In this document: one piece after another, positions 9,057 through 17,276 of the stretch
Layout: each line of letters begins with the position of its first letter
How positions within the stretch are numbered: the stretch's first letter is position 1
Assembly: GCF_003008515.1 (NCBI RefSeq)
Contig: NZ_CP027668.1
Coordinates: 2,472,001-2,536,000 of the forward strand
Length of the DNA stretch: 64,000 nt
Reading direction: 5' to 3'
DNA from: Phreatobacter cathodiphilus
GTDB lineage: Bacteria > Pseudomonadota > Alphaproteobacteria > Rhizobiales > Phreatobacteraceae
Notes under the pieces: generated by a model
What the model was told of the DNA's origin: nothing
The model's database searches: none
The model's input: only the letters and a program-made list of their open reading frames with translations
Translations under genes and position numbers: made by a program

Positions 9057-9167
9057 GGGGCTCTCCGGACGCGGGGACATGCCCGCCTCTGCCGACTATA
9101 GGCGGCCATGACGCTGCGTCGAGATGGCACGATGCAGGGCTCGCCGCATTGACCCGGCACGGCGCGC

Positions 9168-10784
9168 ATGGCTAAACCCCCGGCCATGACCGCTCCCTCA
9201 AGCCCCAACGGCTCCGGCAGCCCGGCCTCGCGCCGGCGCACCTTCGCCATCATCTCCCACCCCGACGCCGGCAAGACCACGCTGACGGAGAAGCTGCTGC
9301 TGTTCGGCGGCGCCATCCAGCTCGCCGGCGAAGTGAGGGCCAAGCAGGGCCGCCGGCAGACGTCCTCCGACTGGATGGCCATCGAGCGCCAGCGCGGCAT
9401 CTCGGTCGTCACCTCGGTGATGACGTTCGAATATGGCGGCTGCGTCTTCAACCTCCTGGACACGCCGGGCCACGAGGACTTCTCCGAGGACACCTACCGC
9501 ACGCTGACGGCAGTGGATTCCGCCATCATGGTCATCGACGGCGCCAAGGGCGTCGAGGACCGCACGCGCAAGCTCGTCGAGGTCTGCCGCCTGCGCGACA
9601 TCCCGATCATCACCTTCGTCAACAAGATGGACCGCGAGAGCCGCGACCCCTTCGAACTCATGGACGACGTGGAGAAGGCCCTCGCCCTCGACACCGTGCC
9701 GATGACCTGGCCGATCGGCGTCGGCCGCGAATTCGCCGGCACCTACGACCTCGTGCACAACCACGTCCGCCGCATCGACCGTGACGAAGAGCCGATCAAG
9801 GTCAACGGCCCCGAGGCCGCCATCTTCGACGAGATGCTGCCGGTCGGCACCGAAGCCTGGCGCGAGAGCGCGCTGCTGGCCAAGGAGGGCGCCAAGCCTT
9901 TCGACCTCGACGCCTATCGCGAGGGCCACATGACGCCGGTCTATTTCGGCTCGGCCCTGCGCACCTTCGGCGTCCAGGACCTCATCGACGCGCTCATCGC
10001 CTATGCGCCGGCGCCCCGCGCGCAGGTGGCCGAGACTCGCACCGTGCTCGCCGACGAGGCGAAGATGAGCGGTTTCGTCTTCAAGATCCAGGCGAACATG
10101 GACCCGAACCACCGCGACCGCATCGCCTTCCTGCGCGTCTGCTCGGGCAAGCTCGCCCGCGGCATGAAGGCCAAGCTGGTGCGCACCGGCAAGCCCATGC
10201 CGCTGAACGCGCCCCAGTTCTTCTTCGCCAAGGACCGCCAGCTCGCCGAGGAGGCCTATGCCGGCGACATCGTCGGCATTCCCAACCACGGCACGCTGCG
10301 CATCGGCGACACGCTGACCGACGGCGAGGACATCGTCTTCAAGGGCGTGCCGAGCTTCGCGCCCGAGCAGCTGCGCCGCGTCAAGCTGAAGGACGCCATG
10401 AAGGCCAAGAAGCTGCGCGAGGCGCTGCAGCAGATGGGCGAGGAGGGCGTCGTCCAGCTCTTCGTGCCGCATGACGGCTCGCCCGCCATCGTCGGTGTCG
10501 TCGGTGCCCTGCAGCTCGACGTGCTGAAGGAGCGGCTGGCGGCGGAATACACGCTGCCGGTCGACTTCGATCCCTGCCAGTTCTCGGTCTGCCGCTGGAT
10601 CACGTCGGACGATCCGGCGAAGCTGAACGCCTTCGTCGAGAGCCACGGCTCGTCCATGGCCCGCGACCTCGACGGCGCCCCGGTCTACATGGCCTCCAGC
10701 GCCTTCTCGCTGCGCTATGAGGAGGAGCGGGCGCCCGGCATCACCTTCTCGGCGATCAAGGACTATCAGCGCGCCGCGGCCTGA
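9168..10784 (+). CDS. prfC: Peptide chain release factor 3
   Basis: RF3 is a translational GTPase that removes RF1/RF2 from the ribosome after termination. The 538-aa protein has normal length. The G1 loop is ISHPDAGKTTLTEK, the G2 region contains RQRGISVVTSV, G3 is LLDTPGHEDFSEDTYRTL and G4 is FVNKMDRE, followed by the RF3-specific domains (MKAKLVRTGKPM, FFFAKDRQLAEEAYAGDIVGIPNHG). ATG 9168 and ATG 9186 are both possible; the conserved part begins near residue 23. Its 3' end overlaps the convergent lipoprotein gene by 19 bases. Confidence 0.97.
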   Translation: MAKPPAMTAPSSPNGSGSPASRRRTFAIISHPDAGKTTLTEKLLLFGGAIQLAGEVRAKQGRRQTSSDWMAIERQRGISVVTSVMTFEYGGCVFNLLDTPGHEDFSEDTYRTLTAVDSAIMVIDGAKGVEDRTRKLVEVCRLRDIPIITFVNKMDRESRDPFELMDDVEKALALDTVPMTWPIGVGREFAGTYDLVHNHVRRIDRDEEPIKVNGPEAAIFDEMLPVGTEAWRESALLAKEGAKPFDLDAYREGHMTPVYFGSALRTFGVQDLIDALIAYAPAPRAQVAETRTVLADEAKMSGFVFKIQANMDPNHRDRIAFLRVCSGKLARGMKAKLVRTGKPMPLNAPQFFFAKDRQLAEEAYAGDIVGIPNHGTLRIGDTLTDGEDIVFKGVPSFAPEQLRRVKLKDAMKAKKLREALQQMGEEGVVQLFVPHDGSPAIVGVVGALQLDVLKERLAAEYTLPVDFDPCQFSVCRWITSDDPAKLNAFVESHGSSMARDLDGAPVYMASSAFSLRYEEERAPGITFSAIKDYQRAAA

Positions 10785-11473
10785 CGCCCGCCCCGCCGCG
10801 GGCCGCCCACCGCCTGGCCGATCCAGGATATGACCTGGGCATGCAGGCCGGGGTCCTTGTCGATGTTGAAATGGGTGACGTTGGGGCGGCCGCGCAGGTC
10901 GATGTTCTCCAGCCGGCCGCGGAAGCCGGGCGCCGCTCCCACCACCGTTCCCCAGCCGTTGTCCGACTGGTAGAGGTTGATGTAGCGCCGCGCACCGCCC
11001 GAGACCTGCTGCCGCACGGTGGGGTCGAAGGCGACCGCGAGGGCGAGACTGCCGCCGTTCTGCGCCAGGGTGTTGGTGAGTTCGGTGAGGGCGTTTGCGC
11101 CGAGGGAATGGCCCACCACCACCGCCTGGAAGCGGCCGCCCGTCGCGCGCTGGGCGGTGAGAATCTCCGCCGCGATGCTGGGCCAGGCACCATATTCGTG
11201 GACGGTGGCGTTGTAGCCGCGGGCGCGCAGCTTGTCGCCGAGATCGTCCATGCCTTGGGAGAAGACGTTGGCGAGCCCGCGCATGAGATAGATCCGGGGC
11301 GGCAGTTGCGCCCGCTGGCGCATCGCCGCGGTGGCCAGTTCGCCGCGCCCGTCGTCCCGCGCCATCTGCACCGTCGCGCCGTGGCCGTCAGGACCGGCGG
11401 TCGTCTGGCACCCCGCCAGCAGGAAGCCCGAGAGGGCCAGCGCCACACATCCCAAGCGCTTCGACAGGCTCAT
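10766..11473 (-). CDS. Lipoprotein with alpha/beta-hydrolase fold
   Basis: The 235-aa product starts with a lipoprotein signal: SLSKRLGCVALALSGFLLAGC, with the lipobox cysteine at residue 22, so it should be lipid-anchored in the envelope. The mature part has an early strand, PPRIYLMRGLANVFSQGMDDL, and a lipase-type nucleophile elbow, VVVGHSLGANAL. The candidate Asp (VAFDPTV) and His (VTHFNIDKDPG) follow in order. The family resembles uncharacterised PGAP1/lipase-like proteins of Rhizobiales. ATG 11473 has a GAGG site six bases upstream and is preferred over an in-frame TTG at 11491. Its 3' end runs 19 bases into prfC. Confidence 0.85.
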   Translation of the reverse strand: MSLSKRLGCVALALSGFLLAGCQTTAGPDGHGATVQMARDDGRGELATAAMRQRAQLPPRIYLMRGLANVFSQGMDDLGDKLRARGYNATVHEYGAWPSIAAEILTAQRATGGRFQAVVVGHSLGANALTELTNTLAQNGGSLALAVAFDPTVRQQVSGGARRYINLYQSDNGWGTVVGAAPGFRGRLENIDLRGRPNVTHFNIDKDPGLHAQVISWIGQAVGGPRRGGRQAAAR

Positions 11474-11655
11474 CGTCAACCTCGATATCAAGGACGCCCT
11501 TCAACGTCCGGGCCCCTTTCCCGGTTCCTGCCGGGAGCGGCGTCACCCTGCCCCAACGTGGTTAAAGGGCGCTGAATGCGGCGCCGTCACGGCGGCACGG
11601 CCGACATTCCACCTGCTCCGGCGGCCTGTGCGGCGCCTCCCGCGGTGCCGGCGCT

Positions 11656-12252
11656 TCAGTAGAGGTAGGGAATGATCCGCCGGGTTCGCGCCGCATAGGC
11701 GGCATAGTCGGCGCCGAAGGCCTCGTGCATCATCGCCTCCTCCCGGCCGATGCGGAAGGCGTAGAGCAGGCCGAAGCCGACGAAGCCGGCCGGGCCGACG
11801 ATCCAGTTCTGCAGCAGCAGCAACTGGGCCAGCGCCCACAGGAAGAAGGCCGAATACATCGGGTGCCGCACCAGCCGGTAGACCCCGTGGGTGACGAGCG
11901 TATGGCCCTCGCGCAGCTCCAGCGTCTGCGACCAGTTGCGGCCGAGCTGGCGGTGCGTGGCGAGGAACAGGGCCAGCGCCGCAGCGAAGACGGCCGCTCC
12001 TGCCCACGCCTGGGCGGGCGAGAAACCATAATCGGCGAAGCGCAGCAGGCCGAACCGCGCCGTCAGGCAATAGGTGATCGGCACGATGCCGAGGCCGGTG
12101 AGCGAAATGAGCAGCAGAACGCGCTCGCGCCGGTCGACCGCGCTGACGTGGATGCGGTTCTTGCGCTTGTTCTTCACCTCGTGCGGGATGCGGATGGCGC
12201 CCCAGCCGAAGACGCCGACGAGGAAGATGATCTCGGCCATGAGACGGGTCAT
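11656..12252 (-). CDS. Isoprenylcysteine carboxyl methyltransferase (ICMT)-like membrane protein
   Basis: This 198-aa membrane protein has about five hydrophobic segments. The C-terminal ICMT/PEMT motif reads ELREGHTLVTHGVYRLVRHPMYSAFFLW, with the RHPMY that binds S-adenosylmethionine, and then EEAMMHEAFGADYAAYAARTRRIIP, the conserved tail helix. In eukaryotes this fold methylates prenylated CAAX cysteines; bacterial members act on unknown, probably lipid or small-molecule, substrates. ATG 12252 overlaps the TGA of the upstream gene in an ATGA junction, so translation is probably coupled and the two products may work together. Confidence 0.88.
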   Translation of the reverse strand: MTRLMAEIIFLVGVFGWGAIRIPHEVKNKRKNRIHVSAVDRRERVLLLISLTGLGIVPITYCLTARFGLLRFADYGFSPAQAWAGAAVFAAALALFLATHRQLGRNWSQTLELREGHTLVTHGVYRLVRHPMYSAFFLWALAQLLLLQNWIVGPAGFVGFGLLYAFRIGREEAMMHEAFGADYAAYAARTRRIIPYLY

Positions 12253-13472
12253 CGGGCGGGCGGTTCCTCGGCGGTGTGGGGAAAGGGCGTGGTCGCCGCG
12301 CCGAGCGAACCGTCGGGACCGAGGGCTCCGGGCAGGCTGGACCCGTGGCGGACGATGTCGGCGAACCGGAACGGCCCGCAGGCGATCATGTGGAAATCAT
12401 AGGCGTAGCGCTGCTCGTTGCCCATCACGTATTGCCGGTGGATGCGCAGCAGATTGCCGCGGAACCGCCGCCAGGTCTGCGGCGACAGCATGCGCGAGAG
12501 CCGGATCGACCGGCGCACCGGGCGGCCGGTGGCGGGCAGGCCGAGGGCTTCGGCCGTGTTGTTCTTGTAGAAGCAGATGAAGTCGACGTGGCTGTCGTAT
12601 TCGGCCCAGGTGACCTCGGAGGCGTCGGCGACGCGCCGCACCTGGTCGCGCAGCCAGCCGGCGGCGGGATGGAGGGCGATCTTCAGGGTTGAGGAGCCGA
12701 CCCCGGCGAGGCCGAGGGGCGTCGACGCGCGCGATCCGCCGGCGAGCACCCGTGCCACCGCGTCGATCATCCACACGGCCCCGAGGCTGTGCGCCACGAT
12801 CACCACCTCGTCCACGTCCTCCGCCGCGAGGCCCCGCCGGATGTCGTCGGCGAAAGCCTCGGCCCGTGCCGCGATGGCCGGCCGCCGCCGGCGGATCATG
12901 TCGCGGGCGAAGATCCAGTCGCTCAGCATATAGGTCAGCTGCAGCCGCGGACCCGCCGCCGCCAGCAGGGCGGCGAAGACTGCGACGCCGCCGGCGAACC
13001 TGAGCCAGCCCGGCAGCGGCCAGCCCAGGAGACCGGGCAGCGCCGGAAGGAGCCAGCCCGCGGCGGCGAAGACCAGCAGCAGGACCAGCGGATAGGCGGC
13101 GAAGAGCGCATAGCGCCAGTAGGCGGCGGCGTAGCGGAAGAAGGTGCCGGTCGCCACCATGTCGGCGGCGGCGAGGAGATAGCGCGGCAGGCGCCGCCAC
13201 ACCGGCAGGTCCATGTCCTCGGCCACGAGGTCGTCCCAACGCAGCAGGCGAACGTCCGTCTCGACGGTGAAATCGGGCCCGGACACCGTCACCGGCCAGG
13301 ACGTCACCGGGGCGCCCGCCGATTCGACGGCCGCACCGACGGCCGCCGACAGCGACCACGTCGTCTCGAAACGGCCGATCTCGCGCTGGAAGCGATGATG
13401 ATGGGCGGCCGGCGGCAGCGGCTCGTAGCCGGTCACGAGATAGGTGCGGCGCTTGTGAACGAACGGGATCAT
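12249..13472 (-). CDS. Membrane-anchored alpha/beta-hydrolase-like protein
   Basis: I do not recognise a named family. The 407-aa protein has a cytosolic-looking N-terminal part of about 115 residues and two transmembrane segments (about 120-147 and 156-173). The second half contains EVVIVAHSLGAVWMIDAVARVL, a lipase-like nucleophile elbow with Ser229. A later EYDSHVDFICFYKNN could supply further catalytic residues. It is translationally coupled to the ICMT-like methyltransferase downstream. A membrane lipid or acyl-ester substrate would fit both, but this is inference. Confidence 0.7.
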   Translation of the reverse strand: MIPFVHKRRTYLVTGYEPLPPAAHHHRFQREIGRFETTWSLSAAVGAAVESAGAPVTSWPVTVSGPDFTVETDVRLLRWDDLVAEDMDLPVWRRLPRYLLAAADMVATGTFFRYAAAYWRYALFAAYPLVLLLVFAAAGWLLPALPGLLGWPLPGWLRFAGGVAVFAALLAAAGPRLQLTYMLSDWIFARDMIRRRRPAIAARAEAFADDIRRGLAAEDVDEVVIVAHSLGAVWMIDAVARVLAGGSRASTPLGLAGVGSSTLKIALHPAAGWLRDQVRRVADASEVTWAEYDSHVDFICFYKNNTAEALGLPATGRPVRRSIRLSRMLSPQTWRRFRGNLLRIHRQYVMGNEQRYAYDFHMIACGPFRFADIVRHGSSLPGALGPDGSLGAATTPFPHTAEEPPAR

Positions 13473-13708
13473 GGCCTCCGGGGCGCTGGGCGGCTGTGAT
13501 CAATGCCATGGCCGGGCCGCCTTCGCCAGATCGCCGGCCTCCGCCATCCCCAGCCTCACCGCCCCGCCGGAGCTAAACAGGAGCCGGGGTGCCCGCCGGA
13601 GGCTCTGCAGCGGTTCGACGGGCGGCGCGAATGGGGCTATCATCGGGCCGGCCTGCGGGAACCGGGAGGGGACCGCGAGGGTTCCCTTCGCGGCGAGGAC
13701 ATGAGCCG

Positions 13709-13999
13709 ATGGATGGTGGTGAGAGGCAGCCGGACCCGAGACCGGCGCTGTTCCGAAGGGCCCCGACCTGGAGCATCGAGCACCAGCGCCAGGAGCCCGA
13801 AAGGCCCGGCTTCAACGCCTGGGACGAGCGGGTGCGCACGCGCCAGAACATCGTCGCCGCCGCCGTGGTCCTCTGCCTCGGCCTCGCCACCTACCACGTC
13901 ATGACCGAACTCCGGGCGAGCTCGCGGGTTCTCGCCTGCATCGAGGCCGGCCACCGCAACTGCGCCCAGCCTGCCATTCCCGGCAACGGCCATCGCTAG
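13709..13999 (+). CDS. Small single-pass membrane protein, function unknown
   Basis: This 96-aa product has a hydrophilic, Arg/Glu/Pro-rich N-terminus (about 47 residues), one transmembrane helix (about residues 48-65, IVAAAVVLCLGLATYHVM) and a short tail with two cysteines (ACIEAGHRNC). The tail would be periplasmic by the positive-inside rule. The start ATG at 13709 has a GAGGA motif about ten bases upstream; an ATG at 13701 belongs to another frame. No family is recognised and no neighbour gives a clue. I am moderately confident that it is real, on codon pattern and topology. Confidence 0.55.
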   Translation: MDGGERQPDPRPALFRRAPTWSIEHQRQEPERPGFNAWDERVRTRQNIVAAAVVLCLGLATYHVMTELRASSRVLACIEAGHRNCAQPAIPGNGHR

Positions 14000-14265
14000 C
14001 GCCTCCTGCCCGCCTAGAGCCCCTCGCGCAGGAAAGCGCGCATCCATCCGCCCTGCGGCCCCGAGAGTGGCGCCCGGGGTGGACGGCCCTGCCCACCGCC
14101 TTCACGGGCCGGCGTGACCGGCATCTGCGAGGCTCCGGCTGCCGGTTGTGACCATGTCATCGCGGATGCTCCCTGTCGGATCGCGCCGCAGCGCCTCCTT
14201 CATGGGTTGCCGCCCGCACCGGGAAGGTTCATCGGCAGCCACCGCGCCGCCGTCCTCACCTCACC
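14000..14265. other. Intergenic region without a recognised gene
   Basis: These bases separate two convergent genes. No reading frame with plausible composition was found, and there is no hairpin with a T run. The short direct repeat CCTCACCTCACCTTACC sits just before the 64-aa gene's stop. Confidence 0.5.
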
Positions 14266-14460
14266 TCACCTTACCAGTTCGAGATGGCCGTAGGCCTTGA
14301 GGAAGTTGCGTCCTCCCGCCCTGTCCTCGGCCAGCGCCGCGATGTCGTCGAGAAGGGCCCGGATCGCCCGCCTGACGTCGCCGTCGAACTCCGCCAGGAC
14401 CGCCTCCACCTCCGCGTCCGTCTCGGGACCATCCATCGCCATGCTGCGTGCTGCACTCAT
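14266..14460 (-). CDS. SOS-controlled small protein, function unknown
   Basis: The product has 64 residues, is acidic and soluble and is predicted helical: TDAEVEAVLAEFDGDVRRAI, then ALLDDIAALAEDRAG, then FLKAYGHLELVR. No signal or membrane segment is present. The ATG at 14460 has GGGAG eight bases upstream. The promoter carries a perfect LexA operator over the -10 element (see next entries), so the gene should be silent until DNA damage. Many SOS small proteins inhibit division or modulate polymerases, but nothing in the sequence says which applies here. Similar short proteins may be conserved in Hyphomicrobiales; I cannot confirm that here. Confidence 0.75.
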   Translation of the reverse strand: MSAARSMAMDGPETDAEVEAVLAEFDGDVRRAIRALLDDIAALAEDRAGGRNFLKAYGHLELVR

Positions 14461-14477
14461 CGCTCAATCTCCCATTT

Positions 14478-14492
14478 GTTCTCATTATGTTC
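14478..14492 (-). promoter_or_regulatory. LexA operator (alphaproteobacterial SOS box)
   Basis: The sequence reads GAAC-ATAATGA-GAAC on the minus strand (GTTC-N7-GTTC on the plus strand). This matches exactly the direct-repeat LexA site known for Rhizobiales and Rhodobacterales. It lies 18 bases upstream of the 64-aa gene and covers that gene's -10 hexamer, the expected position for repression. Confidence 0.85.
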
Positions 14493-14512
14493 TAGTTTTC
14501 CCGCGTTGGCAA
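14484..14512 (-). promoter_or_regulatory. Sigma-70-type promoter of the 64-aa SOS gene
   Basis: On the minus strand TTGCCA (14507-14512) and CATAAT (14484-14489) are separated by exactly 17 bases. Each hexamer matches the consensus at five of six positions. The start of transcription would fall near 14477, giving a very short leader that contains the ribosome-binding site. Confidence 0.75.
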
Positions 14513-14592
14513 GCCCCCGCTCCCGGGGTCGGTGCGGCGTGACATCGCAAGGTCCGTGGACCGCGCCGCCTGGGGGATCCCGGCCCTGCCGT

Positions 14593-15498
14593 TCAGGCCG
14601 CAGCCGCCGCCGGCTCGCAGGTGGCAACGAGATGCCGTGCGAAATGGCCGGCGACCGGCGACAGTGTCCGGCCCGCCTTCTTCACCAGGCTGATCTGCCG
14701 GACGAAGCCCACGGCCTCGATGGGCCGCGACGCGATGCCGGGCGCGACTCGGATCTCCTGCGCCGAGGACGGCAGGATGGTGATGCCGAGCCCTGCCCGC
14801 ACCATGCCCACCGCGGTCATCATGTAGGTGGCCTCGCCCGCCGCGACGGGGATCAGGCCGGCGGCGTGGAACCCCGCCTCCACCACGGCACGCACGCTCG
14901 TATCCGGGTCCAGCATGATCAGGGGGTGGCGCACCAGCAGGTCCGGCGTGACCGTGGCCGCCGCCGCCAGCGGATGGCCCTCGGGAAAGACCGCGTGCAT
15001 CCGGTCCTCGATCGACAGAAGGACGTCCACCGCGGCGCTGCCGGCCGTGCCGCCGGCAATGCCGAGATCGACGTCCTCCGCATCGACGAGCGCCAGCACC
15101 CGGCGGGCGATCACGTCGCGAACGCGGAACTCGGCGCCGGGGTGGGCATCCCGGAACGACTTGATGGCCGGCGGCAGCAGCGCCGCCGCCGCGGTCGGAA
15201 GGGCGGCGATCCGCACCATGCCCTGATAGCCGGCGCCCTGGTTGCGCACGCCGTTCATCAGGCCGTCGAGATCCTGGACGAGGTGGGCGAGGGTCGGCAG
15301 CAGGTCACGCCCGGTCTGGGTCAGTTGCACGGAGCGAGACGTCCGGTCGAACAGCCGGACGGCCAGCGCCTGTTCCAGCTTCCGGATCTGCACGGTCAGC
15401 GTCGGCTGCGCCACGTGCAGCAGCGCCGCCGCCCGCGTGAAACTGCCGAGACGCGCCACCGCCACGAAGGCGCGGATCTGCCGGAGATTGAAATCCAT
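14593..15498 (-). CDS. LysR-family transcriptional regulator
   Basis: This 301-aa regulator has the normal LTTR length. The N-terminal winged helix-turn-helix is MDFNLRQIRAFVAVARLGSF with AAALLHVAQPTLTVQIRKLEQAL (recognition helix about residues 28-48). The effector domain runs from about 90 to 290 (MVRIAALPTAAAALLPPAI, GLGITILPSSAQEI). It is divergent from the AtuA-like operon with 62 bases between start codons, and a site with LTTR geometry overlaps its own start, so it probably controls that operon and itself. The inducer is unknown and is probably a metabolite related to the operon's substrate. Confidence 0.93.
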   Translation of the reverse strand: MDFNLRQIRAFVAVARLGSFTRAAALLHVAQPTLTVQIRKLEQALAVRLFDRTSRSVQLTQTGRDLLPTLAHLVQDLDGLMNGVRNQGAGYQGMVRIAALPTAAAALLPPAIKSFRDAHPGAEFRVRDVIARRVLALVDAEDVDLGIAGGTAGSAAVDVLLSIEDRMHAVFPEGHPLAAAATVTPDLLVRHPLIMLDPDTSVRAVVEAGFHAAGLIPVAAGEATYMMTAVGMVRAGLGITILPSSAQEIRVAPGIASRPIEAVGFVRQISLVKKAGRTLSPVAGHFARHLVATCEPAAAAA

Positions 15499-15511
15499 AG
15501 CTGAACGCTAT
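15497..15511. promoter_or_regulatory. Candidate LysR-type operator
   Basis: ATAGC-TGAAC-GCTAT is a perfect 5-5-5 inverted repeat containing the T-N11-A pattern of LTTR sites. It overlaps the lysR start codon and faces the divergent operon 50 bases away, a typical autoregulatory position. Confidence 0.55.
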
Positions 15512-15560
15512 CGAACCGATTGCATCATTTCAATTGTGGGATGACTGCCGGCGGCGGACC

Positions 15561-16904
15561 ATGCGGCCCATGCGAGTGGTCAGGATCGGTGCGGGCGCGG
15601 GTTTTGCGGGGGATCGGATCGAGCCCGCCGTGGAGCTCGCCGAGCGCGGGCGGCTCGACTATCTGGTGTTCGAGTGCCTGGCCGAGCGCACCATCGCTCT
15701 CGCCCAGCAGGCGCGCCTCGCCGATCCGGCGGCCGGCTACGACGGCCTTCTCGAGCGGCGGATGCGGGCGGTCCTGCCCGCCTGCCGGAGGGCGGGAACC
15801 CGCATCGTCAGCAATATGGGCGCCGCCAACCCGCTGGCGGCCGCCGCGCGCGTCCGCGACATCGCCCGCGAGCTCGGCCTCTCGGGGCTGAAGATTGCGG
15901 CGGTCACCGGCGACGACATCGTCGACCGTCTGAAGGGAACCGACCTCGCCCTCGACGAAGGCGGCCGGCTGGCCGACCTCGGCGACCGCATCATCTCGGC
16001 CAACGCCTATATCGGCGCCGCCCCCATCGCCGAAGCCCTCGCCGTCGGCGCCGACGTGGTGATCACCGGCCGCGCCGCCGATCCCGCCCTGTTCCTGGGG
16101 CCCCTCGTCCATGAATTCGGCTGGCGGGCCGACGACTGGCACATGCTCGGCAAGGGCGTTCTGGTCGGCCACCTCCTGGAATGCGCCGGCCAGATCACCG
16201 GCGGCTATTTCGCCGATCCCGGCCTGAAGGACGTCGCCGGCCTCGCCAGGCTCGGCTTCCCCATCGGCGAGGTGGGGGAGGACGGCAACCTCGTCGTCAC
16301 CAAGCTGGACGGCACCGGCGGCGCCGTGACGTCGGCCACGGTGAAGGAGCAACTGCTCTACGAGATCGAGAACCCCGCGCGCTACCTGCAGCCGGACGTG
16401 GTTGCCGACTTCACCGGCGTGCGCGTGGCGAGCCTCGGCCCCGACCGCGTCGCCGTCACCGGCGGGACCGGCACGGCCCGCACCGGGCTCCTCAAGGTGT
16501 CGGTCGGCTATGCCGACGGTTTCATCGGCGAGGGGCAGATGTCCTACGCCGGCCCCGGCTCGGTCGAACGGGGGCGCCTCGCCCTCGCCATCGTCCGCGA
16601 GCGACTGGCGCTCACCGCAATCCCCCTGAAGGAGGCCCGCTTCGACCTGATCGGCGTCGACGCCCTCCACGGCACCGACCTCTCCCGGGGCGGAGCCCCC
16701 TATGAGATCCGCATTCGCGTCACCGGCCGCACCGATACGGCGGAAGCCGCGGCCGCGGTCGGTGCCGAGGTCGAGGCGCTCTACACCAACGGCCCGGCGG
16801 GCGGCGGCGGCGGCTGGAAGTCGGTGCGCCCCGTCGTCGCCATCGCCTCGGCCCTCGTGCCGGACCATCACGTCGCCCCGCAGCTCACCCTCTTCGAGGC
16901 CTGA
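15561..16904 (+). CDS. AtuA-family protein (DUF1446, acyclic terpene utilisation-like)
   Basis: This 447-aa protein carries the DUF1446/AtuA signature: RIGAGAGFAGDRIEPAVELAE near the N-terminus, then RIVSNMGAANPLAAA, ADVVITGRAADPALFLGPL, and LLECAGQITGGYFADPG. AtuA is needed for citronellol/geraniol catabolism in Pseudomonas, yet most homologues sit in other catabolic operons and the reaction is unresolved. The start at 15561 is chosen because the conserved region begins a few residues later; ATG 15570 is equally possible and neither has a strong ribosome-binding site. The frame is open a little further upstream to 15534. It heads a four-gene operon, and its stop is five bases before the next start. 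Confidence 0.88.
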   Translation: MRPMRVVRIGAGAGFAGDRIEPAVELAERGRLDYLVFECLAERTIALAQQARLADPAAGYDGLLERRMRAVLPACRRAGTRIVSNMGAANPLAAAARVRDIARELGLSGLKIAAVTGDDIVDRLKGTDLALDEGGRLADLGDRIISANAYIGAAPIAEALAVGADVVITGRAADPALFLGPLVHEFGWRADDWHMLGKGVLVGHLLECAGQITGGYFADPGLKDVAGLARLGFPIGEVGEDGNLVVTKLDGTGGAVTSATVKEQLLYEIENPARYLQPDVVADFTGVRVASLGPDRVAVTGGTGTARTGLLKVSVGYADGFIGEGQMSYAGPGSVERGRLALAIVRERLALTAIPLKEARFDLIGVDALHGTDLSRGGAPYEIRIRVTGRTDTAEAAAAVGAEVEALYTNGPAGGGGGWKSVRPVVAIASALVPDHHVAPQLTLFEA

Positions 16905-16909
16905 CCGTC

Positions 16910-17242
16910 ATGAAGCTGCGCGAGATCGCTCACTCCCGGACCGGCGACAAGGGCAACGTCTCCACCATATCGGTCATCGCCTATGACGAGGCCGACTACC
17001 CCCTGCTGGTCCGTCACGTCACCGCCGAGCGCGTGGCGGCGCTCTTCGCCGGCATCGGCGCGGGCCCCGTCGCCCGCTACGAGCTTCCGCTGCTCGGCGC
17101 GCTGAATTTCGTCGTCGCGGGCAGTCTCGGCGGCGGGGTGACCCGCTCGCTCGCCCTCGACCCTCACGGCAAGGGCCTGAGCTCGGCCCTGCTCGATATC
17201 GACCTTCCGGCATTGCCGCACGCGGCCGGAAGCACTGTCTGA
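16910..17242 (+). CDS. AtuA-associated small protein
   Basis: This 110-aa product begins KLREIAHSRTGDKGNVSTIS, the hallmark of the small domain that is fused to or encoded next to AtuA proteins (ferredoxin-like fold). A central ELPLLGALNFVVAGSLGGGVTRSLALDPHGKGLSSALLDI completes the family pattern. In many genomes both halves form one polypeptide, so a complex with the upstream gene product is likely. The spacing of five bases between the genes also suggests coupled translation. Confidence 0.87.
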   Translation: MKLREIAHSRTGDKGNVSTISVIAYDEADYPLLVRHVTAERVAALFAGIGAGPVARYELPLLGALNFVVAGSLGGGVTRSLALDPHGKGLSSALLDIDLPALPHAAGSTV

Positions 17243-17276
17243 AGAGGCACTCGTCACCACACGAAGGGGAACGGCT

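Noticed and set aside
9198-10646. Long minus-strand open frame antisense to prfC
   Set aside because: It is a mirror of prfC codon usage in GC-rich DNA; its product is His/Asp/Gly-rich with no domain and no ribosome-binding site.
13473-13708. Short open frames between the 407-aa gene and the small membrane protein
   Set aside because: Arg/Pro-rich composition typical of shadow frames; no ribosome-binding sites.
15525-16871. Long minus-strand open frame antisense to the AtuA-like gene
   Set aside because: Same reason; the plus-strand protein matches a known family along its full length.
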